From positions 682,001-746,000 of the forward strand of contig JANQRU010000007.1 of assembly GCA_028284415.1 (NCBI GenBank): a DNA stretch of 64,000 bases, given 5' to 3'. The position numbers and the translations under genes were made by a program. Below the pieces are notes generated by a model. It ran no database searches. It was not told the DNA's origin and worked only from the letters and a program-made list of their open reading frames with translations. How positions within the stretch are numbered: the stretch's first letter is position 1; each line of letters begins with the position of its first letter. Shown here piece after piece: positions 27,475 to 35,898 of the stretch. Origin of the DNA: Pyrinomonadaceae bacterium (GTDB lineage Bacteria; Acidobacteriota; Blastocatellia; Pyrinomonadales; Pyrinomonadaceae).

Positions 27475-27780
27475 ATGATAGATTTCTGCAAAAGAGTAAC
27501 ATGCCCTTCTTCAGAGGAATTATTGGCTTATCAAATAGGTAACGCCAAAAAGAGTTTGGCAAAAGAAATTTTTGACCACATAGATAAGTGTGAGTTTTGT
27601 GAGGCTGAAGTGGAATTTTATAAAAAGTATCCGCAAAGCGAAGATGATATAAAAACCGAAGAAATCCCAAGTCCTCTATTTGAGTTGGCTGAGGCTCTAT
27701 TAAACAATAAGCACAAAGATAATTCTTTTCTTAATAAACTTTTAAATGACAAAGAAGGTCTAACCTTAAAAAAAGCTTAG
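27475..27780 (+). CDS. Small HxxxCxxC zinc-binding protein (anti-sigma ZAS type)
   Basis: The protein is 101 residues from the ATG encoding MIDFCKRVTCPSSEELL; an in-frame ATG 15 bases earlier is possible, and both have weak ribosome-binding sites. C10, H35, C39 and C42 (HIDKCEFC) form the zinc-binding pattern of ZAS-domain anti-sigma factors. There is no membrane helix, so it would be a soluble member. The C-terminus IPSPLFELAEALL recurs, in my memory, in similar small proteins of Acidobacteriota. It is divergent from the sigma-like gene, which suggests a partner, though most sigma/anti-sigma pairs are co-transcribed. Redox or metal sensing through the cysteines is possible. Confidence 0.6.
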   Translation: MIDFCKRVTCPSSEELLAYQIGNAKKSLAKEIFDHIDKCEFCEAEVEFYKKYPQSEDDIKTEEIPSPLFELAEALLNNKHKDNSFLNKLLNDKEGLTLKKA

Positions 27781-27787
27781 ACCTTCT
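27753..27787. terminator. Hairpin at the convergent end of the zinc protein gene
   Basis: AGAAGGTCTAA and TTAGACCTTCT form a perfect 11-base stem with a 13-base A-rich loop. It overlaps the stop codon of the zinc protein and lies just before the 3' end of the convergent acyl-CoA ligase gene. It lacks a clear T-run, so it may be a weak bidirectional terminator or an RNA-end stabiliser. Confidence 0.5.
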
Positions 27788-27818
27788 ATGCTAAATATGT
27801 CCTGAAACCTAAAGTTTT

Positions 27819-29648
27819 TTAACTTCCACAAATTTCATCTATTGCTTCTGAATACTTTTCATCAATAACGCTTCGCTTAATTTTCAAAGTTGGAGTCATC
27901 TCTCCCTTATCTATTGAAAATTCTCTCGGCAAAAGATAAACCCTTTTGACTCGTTCAAAATCATTGGTTTCCTTCGTAAATCGAATTGCATCATTCTGAA
28001 TTCGTTTTACCACGTATCTATTTTCGCAAAGTTCTTCACGAGTTCCCTTCGCGTCTATTCCTTCGTCTTTGATAGCCTGCTTAACAGATTCCCAATCAGG
28101 AACGATCAAAGCACCTACTTGTTTTCTGCCATTACCCACGACAACAGCCTGACCAACTAACGGAGATTGTTTGAGCAGAGCTTCGACCTGCTGTGGAGCA
28201 ACGTATTTACCGTTGGAGAGTTTGAATAAATCTTTAATACGATCTGTTATATAAAAATGACCGTCTTCATCTCTGTAGCCAACGTCTCCTGTGTGATACC
28301 AACCTTCTGTATCTAAGGCTTTAGTGGTTTCTTCATCTTTATTGAAATACCCCTGCATCACATTTTTTCCGCGAATGAGAACTTCTCCTTCTTTCTCATC
28401 AATCTTCATTTCAATTCCTTCAAAAGGAACACCAATTGATCCAACTTTGTTATCTTCGGGGCGATTTGCACAAACGATACAGGCTTCTGTCATTCCATAA
28501 CCTTGCAAAATGGGAATTCCAGCCGCCCAAAAAGCATAGGACAACTTCTTTGAAAGTGGAGCTCCGCCCGAAACAAAAAATCTTAACTCACCACCGACAC
28601 CTTCACGCCATTTTGAGAAAACCAACTTGCTTGCCAAAGCGTGTTTCGCTTTAAGCGAGGGCGATATAAATTGACGGTTTTCTTTTTTACTCCAGTATTC
28701 TTGTCCAACTTGTAACGCCCAATTAAACAGTTTGGTTTTGACTCCTCCGGCAGCCCGTCCTTTTTTAACGATCTTGTGATAAACCTGCTCAAACAGACGC
28801 GGAACAGCTGTCATAATAGTAGGCTTAACAGCTTGTAAACTTGGAGCAAGTTGATCGAAGGATGCACAATAATGAACTGCTACTCCATTTGAACAAAGCA
28901 CGTAAAACACCGTACGCTCAAAAATATGAGAAAGAGGTAAGACTGCTAACGAACGATCTGTCGGTTTGATTGGCAGACCTTTCGAAATTGATTCAATATT
29001 GGAAACAAAGTTTTCATGCGTGAGCATGACACCCTTTGGTTCGCCCGTTGTGCCGGAGGTATATATGATTGTCGCTAAATCTTCAGGTTTGATCTGTTCG
29101 AGATGTCTTTCAAAGGTTTTCTCGTCGATCTGCTCAATTTCTTTTCCACGTTTTTCTATATCTGCAAGAGTTATCGCACGGTTGTCATTTTCGGGTTTGG
29201 CATCTTCATCGAAGAAAACTAGCTTTTCTAAACGCTCGACACTTTGAATTGCATTCTCAGCATGTTTCCAGAGTTTTTTACCAGAAACAAAAAGCATCTT
29301 TGAGCCGGAATCCTCCAAAATATAGCGTATTTGCTCAACAGCTTGCGTAGTGTAAATCGGAACATTAACAGCACTCAAGGACAAAATTGCCAAGTCCGTA
29401 AGTGACCATTCGGGACGATTTTCAGAAATAATCGCAACTTTATCACCAGCCTTCACTCCTAATTCTGAAAGCCCCAAAGCAATATGTTTTATTTTTTCAA
29501 TAACGGTTTCGCCCGAAATGTTTATCCACGAACCATTACTTTTATAATTAAGTGCATCCGGCTTATTGTGTCTGCGAAATGACTCAATACAATAATGTGG
29601 AAGCGTTTGCGGAATACTCTCAAACCCGATTAAATTTTCAGCAATCAT
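27819..29648 (-). CDS. Long-chain fatty acid-CoA ligase (FadD-like)
   Basis: The protein has 609 residues of the ANL adenylate-forming superfamily. The P-loop TIIYTSGTTGEPKGVMLTHE (about 193-212) and QGYGMTEACIVCANR are present. So are EGWYHTGDVGYRDEDGHFYI, DRIKDLFKLSNGKYVAPQ and a C-terminal lysine region near EMTPTLKIKR. It activates fatty acids to acyl-CoA in two steps via an acyl-AMP. It resembles bacterial FadD15/AMP-binding ligases of about 600 residues. It is apparently monocistronic and divergent from the flavin reductase gene. Chain length is not predictable. Confidence 0.9.
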   Translation of the reverse strand: MIAENLIGFESIPQTLPHYCIESFRRHNKPDALNYKSNGSWINISGETVIEKIKHIALGLSELGVKAGDKVAIISENRPEWSLTDLAILSLSAVNVPIYTTQAVEQIRYILEDSGSKMLFVSGKKLWKHAENAIQSVERLEKLVFFDEDAKPENDNRAITLADIEKRGKEIEQIDEKTFERHLEQIKPEDLATIIYTSGTTGEPKGVMLTHENFVSNIESISKGLPIKPTDRSLAVLPLSHIFERTVFYVLCSNGVAVHYCASFDQLAPSLQAVKPTIMTAVPRLFEQVYHKIVKKGRAAGGVKTKLFNWALQVGQEYWSKKENRQFISPSLKAKHALASKLVFSKWREGVGGELRFFVSGGAPLSKKLSYAFWAAGIPILQGYGMTEACIVCANRPEDNKVGSIGVPFEGIEMKIDEKEGEVLIRGKNVMQGYFNKDEETTKALDTEGWYHTGDVGYRDEDGHFYITDRIKDLFKLSNGKYVAPQQVEALLKQSPLVGQAVVVGNGRKQVGALIVPDWESVKQAIKDEGIDAKGTREELCENRYVVKRIQNDAIRFTKETNDFERVKRVYLLPREFSIDKGEMTPTLKIKRSVIDEKYSEAIDEICGS

Positions 29649-29815
29649 AAATAGCCTCTTAAAGGTATCTTAAATATTAATAGCTCAAATTTACTGATTA
29701 TAAACTTTTGCTGACTTTTTTTCATCTTGCCGTTCTTACAAAAATATTACATTTGATATATTTAAATATAAACTGTTAATTATTAGTTAAATGATAGCCA
29801 AAACTTTTAGATCAT

Positions 29816-30292
29816 ATGCCTGTTTCAAAAGAAGAATTTAAGAACGCCCTAAGCAAATTTGCCAGTGGCGTAACTGTAGTAACAACGAAAGATGCAGATG
29901 GAAATCTACACGGTATAACTGTCTCTGCCTTTTGCTCTGTTTCACTCGAACCGCCACTAATTTTGATTTGCATCGACAAAAAAGCAGGAAGCCATGACGT
30001 CTTTGAAGAGAAAGGCTCTTTCGTTGTCAATATTTTAAACGAGGATCAGCACAGCATCTCAAACCAATTTGCCTCACCAATTCCAGATAAGTTTCTTGGA
30101 GTCGAATATCACACAAATGGTAACGAAATTCCCATACTCAAAAATGCACTCGTCAACCTTGAATGCAATCTAAAGAATGCTTTCGACGGCGGCGACCATA
30201 CTATTTTCATTGGCGAAATCGAAAAATCTCACATTTCTGAAGGCAAGCCACTGGTTTATTGCGATGGGGATTATAGAGAAATAAATGATTAG
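29816..30292 (+). CDS. Flavin reductase family protein (FMN-binding split barrel)
   Basis: The protein has 158 residues. The N-terminal FKNALSKFASGVTVVTTKD, then GITVSAFCSVSLEPPLILICID, FVVNILNEDQ and the C-terminal HTIFIGEIE make a typical HpaC/FRP-like split barrel. It reduces FMN or FAD with NAD(P)H, usually to supply a monooxygenase. No monooxygenase is nearby. The DUF2199 gene follows after two bases, so the pair is probably co-transcribed. No clear Shine-Dalgarno site is seen. Confidence 0.85.
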   Translation: MPVSKEEFKNALSKFASGVTVVTTKDADGNLHGITVSAFCSVSLEPPLILICIDKKAGSHDVFEEKGSFVVNILNEDQHSISNQFASPIPDKFLGVEYHTNGNEIPILKNALVNLECNLKNAFDGGDHTIFIGEIEKSHISEGKPLVYCDGDYREIND

Positions 30293-30294
30293 AT

Positions 30295-30783
30295 ATGAGT
30301 TTTAGATGTACGACCTGCGAAGAAACACATGAAAATCTGCCTGACATAGGCGTGGACAAACCTGACTACTGGTGGGGAATTCCGGAAGATGAACGTGCAA
30401 AAAGGATAGATTTAACAGAAGACACCTGCATAATTGATAATAAACACTTTTTCATTCGTGCAGTTATTGAAATTCCGGTTTTAGATTATCAAGAAAGATT
30501 TGGTTTCGGCGTTTGGGTATCTCAAAAAGACGAAAATTTCTATAAATATGTTGAGAATCCTGATTCTGATGAAATTGGTCCCTTCTTTGGTTGGCTTTCT
30601 ACAAATATAGATTTCTACGAAAAAGATACTATTTCGCTGAAGACAATGGCTTATTTTCAAGGAGATGGTAAACGTCCAGTAATTGAAGTTGAGCCAAGTG
30701 AGCACCCTTTATCAATTGACCAAAATAATGGAATAACCTTAGAAAAGGCATGGAAGATTGTGCATTTCTACATGGGCGGATAA
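30295..30783 (+). CDS. DUF2199 domain protein
   Basis: The 162-residue protein opens with CTTCEETHENLPDIG, a CxxC-H zinc-knuckle-like start. FGFGVWVSQKDENFYKYV and FFGWLSTNIDFYEKDTISLK follow, which match my memory of the DUF2199 family. No function is established for this family. It lies two bases after the flavin reductase gene and ends nine bases from a convergent membrane protein gene. Confidence 0.75.
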   Translation: MSFRCTTCEETHENLPDIGVDKPDYWWGIPEDERAKRIDLTEDTCIIDNKHFFIRAVIEIPVLDYQERFGFGVWVSQKDENFYKYVENPDSDEIGPFFGWLSTNIDFYEKDTISLKTMAYFQGDGKRPVIEVEPSEHPLSIDQNNGITLEKAWKIVHFYMGG

Positions 30784-30792
30784 CTTGTGAAA

Positions 30793-31353
30793 CTATTCCT
30801 TTTTAATCTCAACTTGTGCCTGAGTTTTTCTGAAAATATATTCCTGCCCTTTTGGTACTTTTAGGTTTAGAACTGAAATTAAACTCGCCGCAAAAACCAA
30901 AATCCAGATCAAGATCACTGCAGGCATTGCTTGATCCATTTTTGATTTGATCTCCCTATTTAGTTCATCTACATTTTCTGCCCCGGCTTCAATTGCCTTT
31001 AAGTTCCTTAAAGCCGTCCCGGAAATAGGTATTAGATAAAGAGCGTCAACTATGATTATTCCGTATAAAAGATGTTTCCAGGATAACCATTCAGTAGAAA
31101 AGATAGGCGTATCTGTTATATAGCAAAGTATAATTCCCGAAGGTAACATTAAAAGAAAGATATATGCAACGACTGTATCTATACCATGCATAACTCTTGC
31201 CCTTTCAAGTCTTTCAGTGGTTGGAGCATTAGCATCTTTGACCTTAAAATGCAGCCAAAAGACTATAAAATCAAATAAAAGCCAAGCCGCCGCCATTAGA
31301 GCGTGAATACCTCGGAAGCTTATGTCAATTATATCTACTCCGTACAATTCCAT
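30793..31353 (-). CDS. Predicted integral membrane protein, DUF2269-like
   Basis: The 186-residue protein has four or so membrane helices, around GIHALMAAAWLLFDFIVFWL, VVAYIFLLMLPSGIILCYI, HLLYGIIIVDALYLIPISG and AVILIWILVFAASLISVL. Between helices 3 and 4 is an amphipathic, acidic stretch. The pattern resembles DUF2269/CopD-like four-helix proteins, with histidines in helices 1 and 2 that could bind haem, but I cannot confirm this. It follows a 61-residue membrane protein gene in the same direction. Confidence 0.55.
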   Translation of the reverse strand: MELYGVDIIDISFRGIHALMAAAWLLFDFIVFWLHFKVKDANAPTTERLERARVMHGIDTVVAYIFLLMLPSGIILCYITDTPIFSTEWLSWKHLLYGIIIVDALYLIPISGTALRNLKAIEAGAENVDELNREIKSKMDQAMPAVILIWILVFAASLISVLNLKVPKGQEYIFRKTQAQVEIKKE

Positions 31354-31365
31354 AATTAGGTAAAA

Positions 31366-31551
31366 TTATTTCCTGTTGAAAATGAACTTTATAAATTTTG
31401 GCAAACCATAAAATGCACAACCAAGATAAATTAATGCATTTAAGGCTAATGGAATATCATAATCTTTTTGATAAGAACCAATTGCCGAGCCAATTCCCAT
31501 ATAGAATCCCCCAATAACAACTGTTATCCATAAAAGCCAAACTATGAACAT
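31366..31551 (-). CDS. Small two-helix membrane protein
   Basis: The protein has 61 residues with two hydrophobic helices (about 2-25 and 35-52) and a basic end KFIKFIFNRK. I recognise no family. Its placement 12 bases before the DUF2269-like gene and just downstream of the sugar permease suggests co-transcription. Coding status rests on the helix pattern and position. Confidence 0.5.
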   Translation of the reverse strand: MFIVWLLWITVVIGGFYMGIGSAIGSYQKDYDIPLALNALIYLGCAFYGLPKFIKFIFNRK

Positions 31552-31604
31552 AATCTTTTTTAACCTTAAACCGTTAGCTAGGAATACTCGATGAAAAATC
31601 CAAA

Positions 31605-32753
31605 CTAAGATTTTCGTCCGATCATATCAAGTCCAACTGCTGCGACTAAGATCGAACCTTTGATTAACTCTTGCGTGTAGTCAGCATAATTCAAGAGTGA
31701 CATTCCATTGTCCAAACTTGCCATAATTAATGCTCCAAGACACGCACCGAAAACTGTTCCGCGTCCACCCATTAAAGAAGTTCCGCCGATAACACAAGCG
31801 GCGATGGCATCAAGTTCGAGTAGAGTTCCCGCATCTGGTGTAGCGGCAGCAACTCGTGCAGTGTTTATGAGCGAAGCGATCCCGACAAAAACACCTAAGA
31901 TAGCAAAAACTTTCAACACAACCATTTTGTTGTTGATGCCTGAAAGTCTCGCTGCTTCTGCATTTCCTCCGATGGCATAAATGTATCGTCCGAAAGTTGT
32001 GTTGTTTGTAATGAAAAATCCTAAAAATGCGATCGCCAAGAAAATTAATACGGGAATCGGAATTCCAGCATAAGAAATCATAACGTATGTAAAGAGAACT
32101 ATACCTACAATCGGTATCATTGAATTTAATAACTCTTTACCAAGATTGCTTTCACCAACATCATAATCTTTTTGGGCTTTGGCTTTTCTAAATGCAAAAT
32201 AAAGCACTGCCAATATGGCAATAGCAGCTAAAACGGAACTAACCCGCCAGTCAATATATTGCTGACCGATTGCCTTAAAACCTTCGTCGGCAATCGGTAT
32301 CGTCTCACTCCCCGAAATCCCTTTTATTGCCCCTCGCCAAGCCAGCAAACCTCCTAAAGTTACGATAAATGCAGGGATATTTCCGTATGCTGTTAGAAAA
32401 CCTTGAAACAAGCCTATTAGAACTCCGACAGCGACTGCCGCCAAAATTGCTGGTACTAATCCGTAGCCCATTTTTGTTAAAACGATTGCGGCAACTCCAC
32501 CAGCGAGTGCCAGAAGAGAACCGACCGACAGATCAATATTTCCCGAAACAATTACCATCAACATTCCAATTGCAATAATTCCCGTAACAGAAGTTTGCAA
32601 CATCAAGTTGGAAAGATTTCTGGGCGTTAAAAAAATCGCTTCCGTCTGCCAATGAAAGAACAGCCAAATAACAACCAAGGCACCGAGCATCGTATATGCC
32701 CGCAAGGAAGATGTTTGTAATTTTATTTTGTTTGATTTATCGGTTTCTGCCAT
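31605..32753 (-). CDS. Sugar ABC transporter permease (XylH-like)
   Basis: The protein has 382 residues with about ten membrane helices of the BPD_transp_2 family. LSVGSLLALAGGVAAIV, NIPAFIVTLGGLLAWRG, IYAIGGNAEAARLSGI and CVIGGTSLMGGRGTVFGA are hallmark motifs of XylH/RbsC/MglC permeases. An internal hydrophilic insertion (KAKAQKDYDVGESNLGKE) lies between helices, as in XylH. It forms the membrane channel with the ATPase encoded 14 bases upstream. Xylose is the nearest named relative, but the sugar is not proven. Confidence 0.85.
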   Translation of the reverse strand: MAETDKSNKIKLQTSSLRAYTMLGALVVIWLFFHWQTEAIFLTPRNLSNLMLQTSVTGIIAIGMLMVIVSGNIDLSVGSLLALAGGVAAIVLTKMGYGLVPAILAAVAVGVLIGLFQGFLTAYGNIPAFIVTLGGLLAWRGAIKGISGSETIPIADEGFKAIGQQYIDWRVSSVLAAIAILAVLYFAFRKAKAQKDYDVGESNLGKELLNSMIPIVGIVLFTYVMISYAGIPIPVLIFLAIAFLGFFITNNTTFGRYIYAIGGNAEAARLSGINNKMVVLKVFAILGVFVGIASLINTARVAAATPDAGTLLELDAIAACVIGGTSLMGGRGTVFGACLGALIMASLDNGMSLLNYADYTQELIKGSILVAAVGLDMIGRKS

Positions 32754-32767
32754 AGATTAAATATCCT

Positions 32768-34282
32768 TTACAAAGTTCCTGTTGCTGCCGCCATAACCTT
32801 TTCGGGTGTGGCTTCTTCTTTTGTAAATTCGCCCGTCAAATGCCCTTCGTGCAAAACCAAAATTCTATCCGAGAGTCCGAGAACTTCGGGTAATTCCGAA
32901 GAAACCATCACGATTGCCAAACCTTCTTCGGCAAGTTTATTGATCTCGGCGTAAATTTCCTGTTTTGCACCAACGTCAATTCCGCGAGTCGGTTCGTCCA
33001 AAAATAAGACTTTCGGGTTAGTCAAAAGCCATTTTCCTAAAACAACCTTCTGTTGATTTCCGCCTGAGAGAGTTCCCGCAACGGTCATAGGTGAATTCGC
33101 TTTTACTTTAAGAGAACTCATCGCGTTTTTTGTAGCCACTAGTTCCCGCGAACGATGCGTCAAAAAGTTACCTGAAATTTGTTTCAGTCCGGCGAGCGTC
33201 GAATTATCCATAATCGTCTGATCCAAGATCAAACCGTAACGCTTGCGATCTTCCGTAACAAACCCAATTCCAGCCGCAATCGCATCTTTCGGCGAACTAA
33301 TCGAAACTTTCTGACCTTCAACAAAAACCTCGCCTGAGGATTTCCCTTTCCAAGCTCCAAAAATCACTGTTAAAAGTTCGCTTCGCCCAGCTCCCATTAA
33401 TCCCGAAATGCCTAAAACTTCGCCTTTGCGAACGTTAAACGAAATATTATCAACTAATTTTTTATCAGGATGCTCAGCCTCGAAGGCATTTAAGTTTTTA
33501 ACTTCTAAAGCAACTTTGCCAAATTCATGTGTCGTCTCAGGGAAAATATCACCAACCTCACGACCGACCATAAGGGCAATAACTTTGTCTTTGTCGAGTT
33601 CGCTCGCGTCATGTGTTGCAACAGTTTGACCATCACGCAGAACGGTTATGCGGTCAGACATTTCAAAAACCTCGTCGAGTTTGTGCGAAATGTAAATCAT
33701 CCCAACGCCACGTTTTTTTAGGTTTCGCAAAATGTCGAAAAGTATCTCGACCTCACTTTCCGTCAAAGCTGCCGTCGGTTCATCCAAAACCAGAATCTTC
33801 GCGTCTTGAGATAAAGCTTTGGCGATTTCGACAAGTTGTTGCTGACCGATTCCCAAATTTCCGACCTCAGTTCTAGGATTAATATCAAGATTTAATTCTT
33901 TGAGAAGTTCTGCTGATTTTTGGTAAATCTCTGTCCAGTTGATAACGCCAAATTTTGAAGGTTCACGTCCTAAAAAGATGTTCTCTCCGACAGTTAGTTC
34001 CTTAACCAGCGAAAGCTCTTGAAAAATTATCGCAATCCCTGCATCTTCGGCTTCACGTATCGTGTAAAAGCGTTTTTCATCACCACTTATAAAAAACTCA
34101 CCCTCGTATTCGCCATACGGATAAACGCCCGAAAGGACTTTCATCAAGGTTGATTTTCCCGCGCCGTTTTCTCCTACGAGCGAATGAAATTCACCCTCAA
34201 TCAAATCCATATTTACATCATCTAAGGCTTTCACACCCGGAAATTCTTTAGTGATGTTTTTCATTTCTAAAAGTCTTTTCAT
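32768..34282 (-). CDS. Sugar ABC transporter ATPase, tandem nucleotide-binding domains (XylG-like)
   Basis: The protein has 504 residues with two ABC domains. Domain 1 has Walker A GENGAGKSTLMKVL, signature LGIGQQQLVEIAKAL and Walker B ILVLDEPTAAL. Domain 2 has a degenerate Walker A GLMGAGRSELL, signature LSGGNQQKVVLGKWL and VLFLDEPTRGIDVGAKQE. This is the CUT2 architecture (XylG, RbsA, MglA), in which the second site is atypical. It powers import through the adjacent permease. No periplasmic binding-protein gene adjoins it, which is unusual for this family; the binding protein may lie elsewhere. Confidence 0.9.
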   Translation of the reverse strand: MKRLLEMKNITKEFPGVKALDDVNMDLIEGEFHSLVGENGAGKSTLMKVLSGVYPYGEYEGEFFISGDEKRFYTIREAEDAGIAIIFQELSLVKELTVGENIFLGREPSKFGVINWTEIYQKSAELLKELNLDINPRTEVGNLGIGQQQLVEIAKALSQDAKILVLDEPTAALTESEVEILFDILRNLKKRGVGMIYISHKLDEVFEMSDRITVLRDGQTVATHDASELDKDKVIALMVGREVGDIFPETTHEFGKVALEVKNLNAFEAEHPDKKLVDNISFNVRKGEVLGISGLMGAGRSELLTVIFGAWKGKSSGEVFVEGQKVSISSPKDAIAAGIGFVTEDRKRYGLILDQTIMDNSTLAGLKQISGNFLTHRSRELVATKNAMSSLKVKANSPMTVAGTLSGGNQQKVVLGKWLLTNPKVLFLDEPTRGIDVGAKQEIYAEINKLAEEGLAIVMVSSELPEVLGLSDRILVLHEGHLTGEFTKEEATPEKVMAAATGTL

Positions 34283-34567
34283 AAATTGTGTGAACTCAGG
34301 TCATTAGATATTTTTACTAACGACAGGAACTAGGTGTGGACGTTTAAGATGAGAGATATACTATAATATCTTAGTTCAGTGACACAACTAAGTTGGAAAT
34401 ATATTCGTATTGAGTTTGTACAAATATGACTGCATTTTAAGCCCTAAATCAATTGAGTGTTAAAAATAATGATAATTATTTCTTGTAAACTTATCCCCAA
34501 CTTAACCTAAAAATTGATTTAATTACTTTGCGAAATCCGATAAATTTATAACTGCGAATAATTCTTT

Positions 34568-35503
34568 ATGAACGAAATCCTAAAATTCATAGCTCAATAT
34601 GGCTATTTGGTCATATTTTTCGGAGTATTCATTGAACAGGTCGGAATTCCCTTGCCGTCAAATTTCCTACTCATATCAGCAGGTGTTTTGATCGGACTCG
34701 GCGAACTTGATCTTTTGTTCGTGATCTTCCTGACCGTTTTCGCTGCCATTCTTGGCGATACGATGTGGTTTTATATTGGTCGGAAAACGGGTTATAGAAT
34801 TTTAGGCTTTTTGTGCAAAATCTCGCTCGAACCGGATATTTGCGTTAATAATGCGAAAATCATCTTCGCCAGACACGGCGAACGCTCTTTGCTTGTCGCC
34901 AAATTCGTTCCCGGCTTTAGCACGTTCGCACAGCCCGTTGCAGGTGCAAGCAAAATGAGTCTGCCAAGATTTTTGATTTTTGATGGATTAGGCTCGCTTT
35001 TGTGGGCAGTAGTTTTCGTTGGATTGGGCTACATTTTTGCCGATCAATTCGAACAAGTCGCCGAATACGTAGCGAGTTTTGGCTGGTGGTTCGGAGCATT
35101 GATTATATTCGCTCTGGGAACTTATTTCGGCTACAAACTTGTCAAACGCCAATACATTCTGCGGAATCTACGCACCGCCCGCATCGAACCAGAAACAGTC
35201 AAAGAACATTTAGACAACGGTAAAGAATTAACGATCATAGACTTACGCGACGAATTGGATTTCAGCCTAAACCCGCAAATAATCCCAAACGCCCTGCGTA
35301 TGTCACCCGATGAGATCGAACACCGTCATGAAGAATTACCTAAAGACAAGGAAATAATCCTGTATTGCACCTGACCGAACGAAGCCAAAAGTGCCAGTGT
35401 GGCACTTAAACTAAAACGAAAAGGAATAACAAAAGTCAGACCGCTTTACGGAGGTTTGCAGAGATGGAAAGATTTGGAATTTCCAACTCACAACAGCGAT
35501 TAG
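34568..35503 (+). CDS. DedA-rhodanese fusion with in-frame TGA: candidate selenoprotein
   Basis: The gene encodes 311 residues if the TGA at 35372-35374 is read as selenocysteine (codon 269). Residues 1-185 are a DedA/SNARE-associated membrane domain (FIEQVGIPLPSNFLL, FVPGFSTFAQPVAGASKM). Residues about 200-311 are a rhodanese domain (ELTIIDLRDELDF, ALRMSPDEIEHRHEELP). The frame reads ILYCT-U-PNEAKSASVALKLKR, then VRPLYGGLQRWKDLEFP and a TAG stop. Rhodaneses of this fusion type, as I recall them, have CxCPNE here, so U replaces the second Cys and C267 remains. Without readthrough the protein would lose its active-site loop. A nonsense mutation or sequencing error is the alternative, but the downstream frame is fully conserved. 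DedA proteins are linked to undecaprenyl-phosphate recycling and envelope homeostasis. Confidence 0.8.
35389..35407 (+). promoter_or_regulatory. Bacterial SECIS-like hairpin
   Basis: AAGTGCCA, loop GTG, TGGCACTT: a perfect 8-base stem. The apical loop begins 22 bases after the in-frame TGA and starts with G. Both points fit the published bacterial SECIS model (a guanine in the first two loop positions; loop roughly 16-37 nt from the UGA). It lies within the coding sequence, as bacterial SECIS elements must. It would recruit SelB with Sec-tRNA. Confidence 0.7.
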
Positions 35504-35898
35504 TTCTAACGGTTTCCATAAAAATGTAAGGGACAATATTATCTTCGCGGATTTGTGTATCTTATTTTTTTTGCTTCAAATTAAATTAGCAATCGCTTTC
35601 GAAACTTTCATACCTCTATCTTAATCAACAAACTAAAATTCTTCTGTATTCAATCCATTTACCTCGAACAGATGTGAAAGTTTTCTCAGTAGATAATGAA
35701 ATTTTTCGCACGAATTGTATCTAAATTCATCTAGAACCTTGTTTATTATTGGATTTATTTGATGGCACGCTGCTTGCCCAACAATCTATTAAATGAACTT
35801 TTTGGTGATTGATACATTTGGGTAACCATTTTTTCAGCTACCCCCAAAACAAATTCATTTCATCAAGAACTTTTAACTAAATTCATGGAGGTATCAGA
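35504..35898. other. Intergenic region before the stress operon
   Basis: This AT-rich stretch of 395 bases has no open frame I would call a gene. It contains the sigma-54-like promoter at 35763-35777 and a GGAGG ribosome-binding site for the universal stress protein gene. No terminator-like hairpin is evident after the rhodanese gene. Confidence 0.6.
35763..35777 (+). promoter_or_regulatory. Sigma-54 (RpoN)-type -24/-12 promoter
   Basis: TGGCAC-GCTGC-TTGC matches the RpoN consensus TGGCAC-N5-TTGC at every conserved base, with the GG and GC dinucleotides ten bases apart. Transcription would begin about 12 bases downstream, giving a 5' leader of about 110 bases. It would drive the universal stress protein and, by read-through, the cyclic glucan synthase gene. 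No enhancer-binding protein is encoded nearby. Confidence 0.6.

Noticed and set aside
34568..35374. DedA gene as a simple truncated 268-residue protein or pseudogene
   Set aside because: The frame continues cleanly after TGA through a complete rhodanese end, with a SECIS-like hairpin at the right distance. Readthrough explains the data better, though a nonsense mutation is not excluded.
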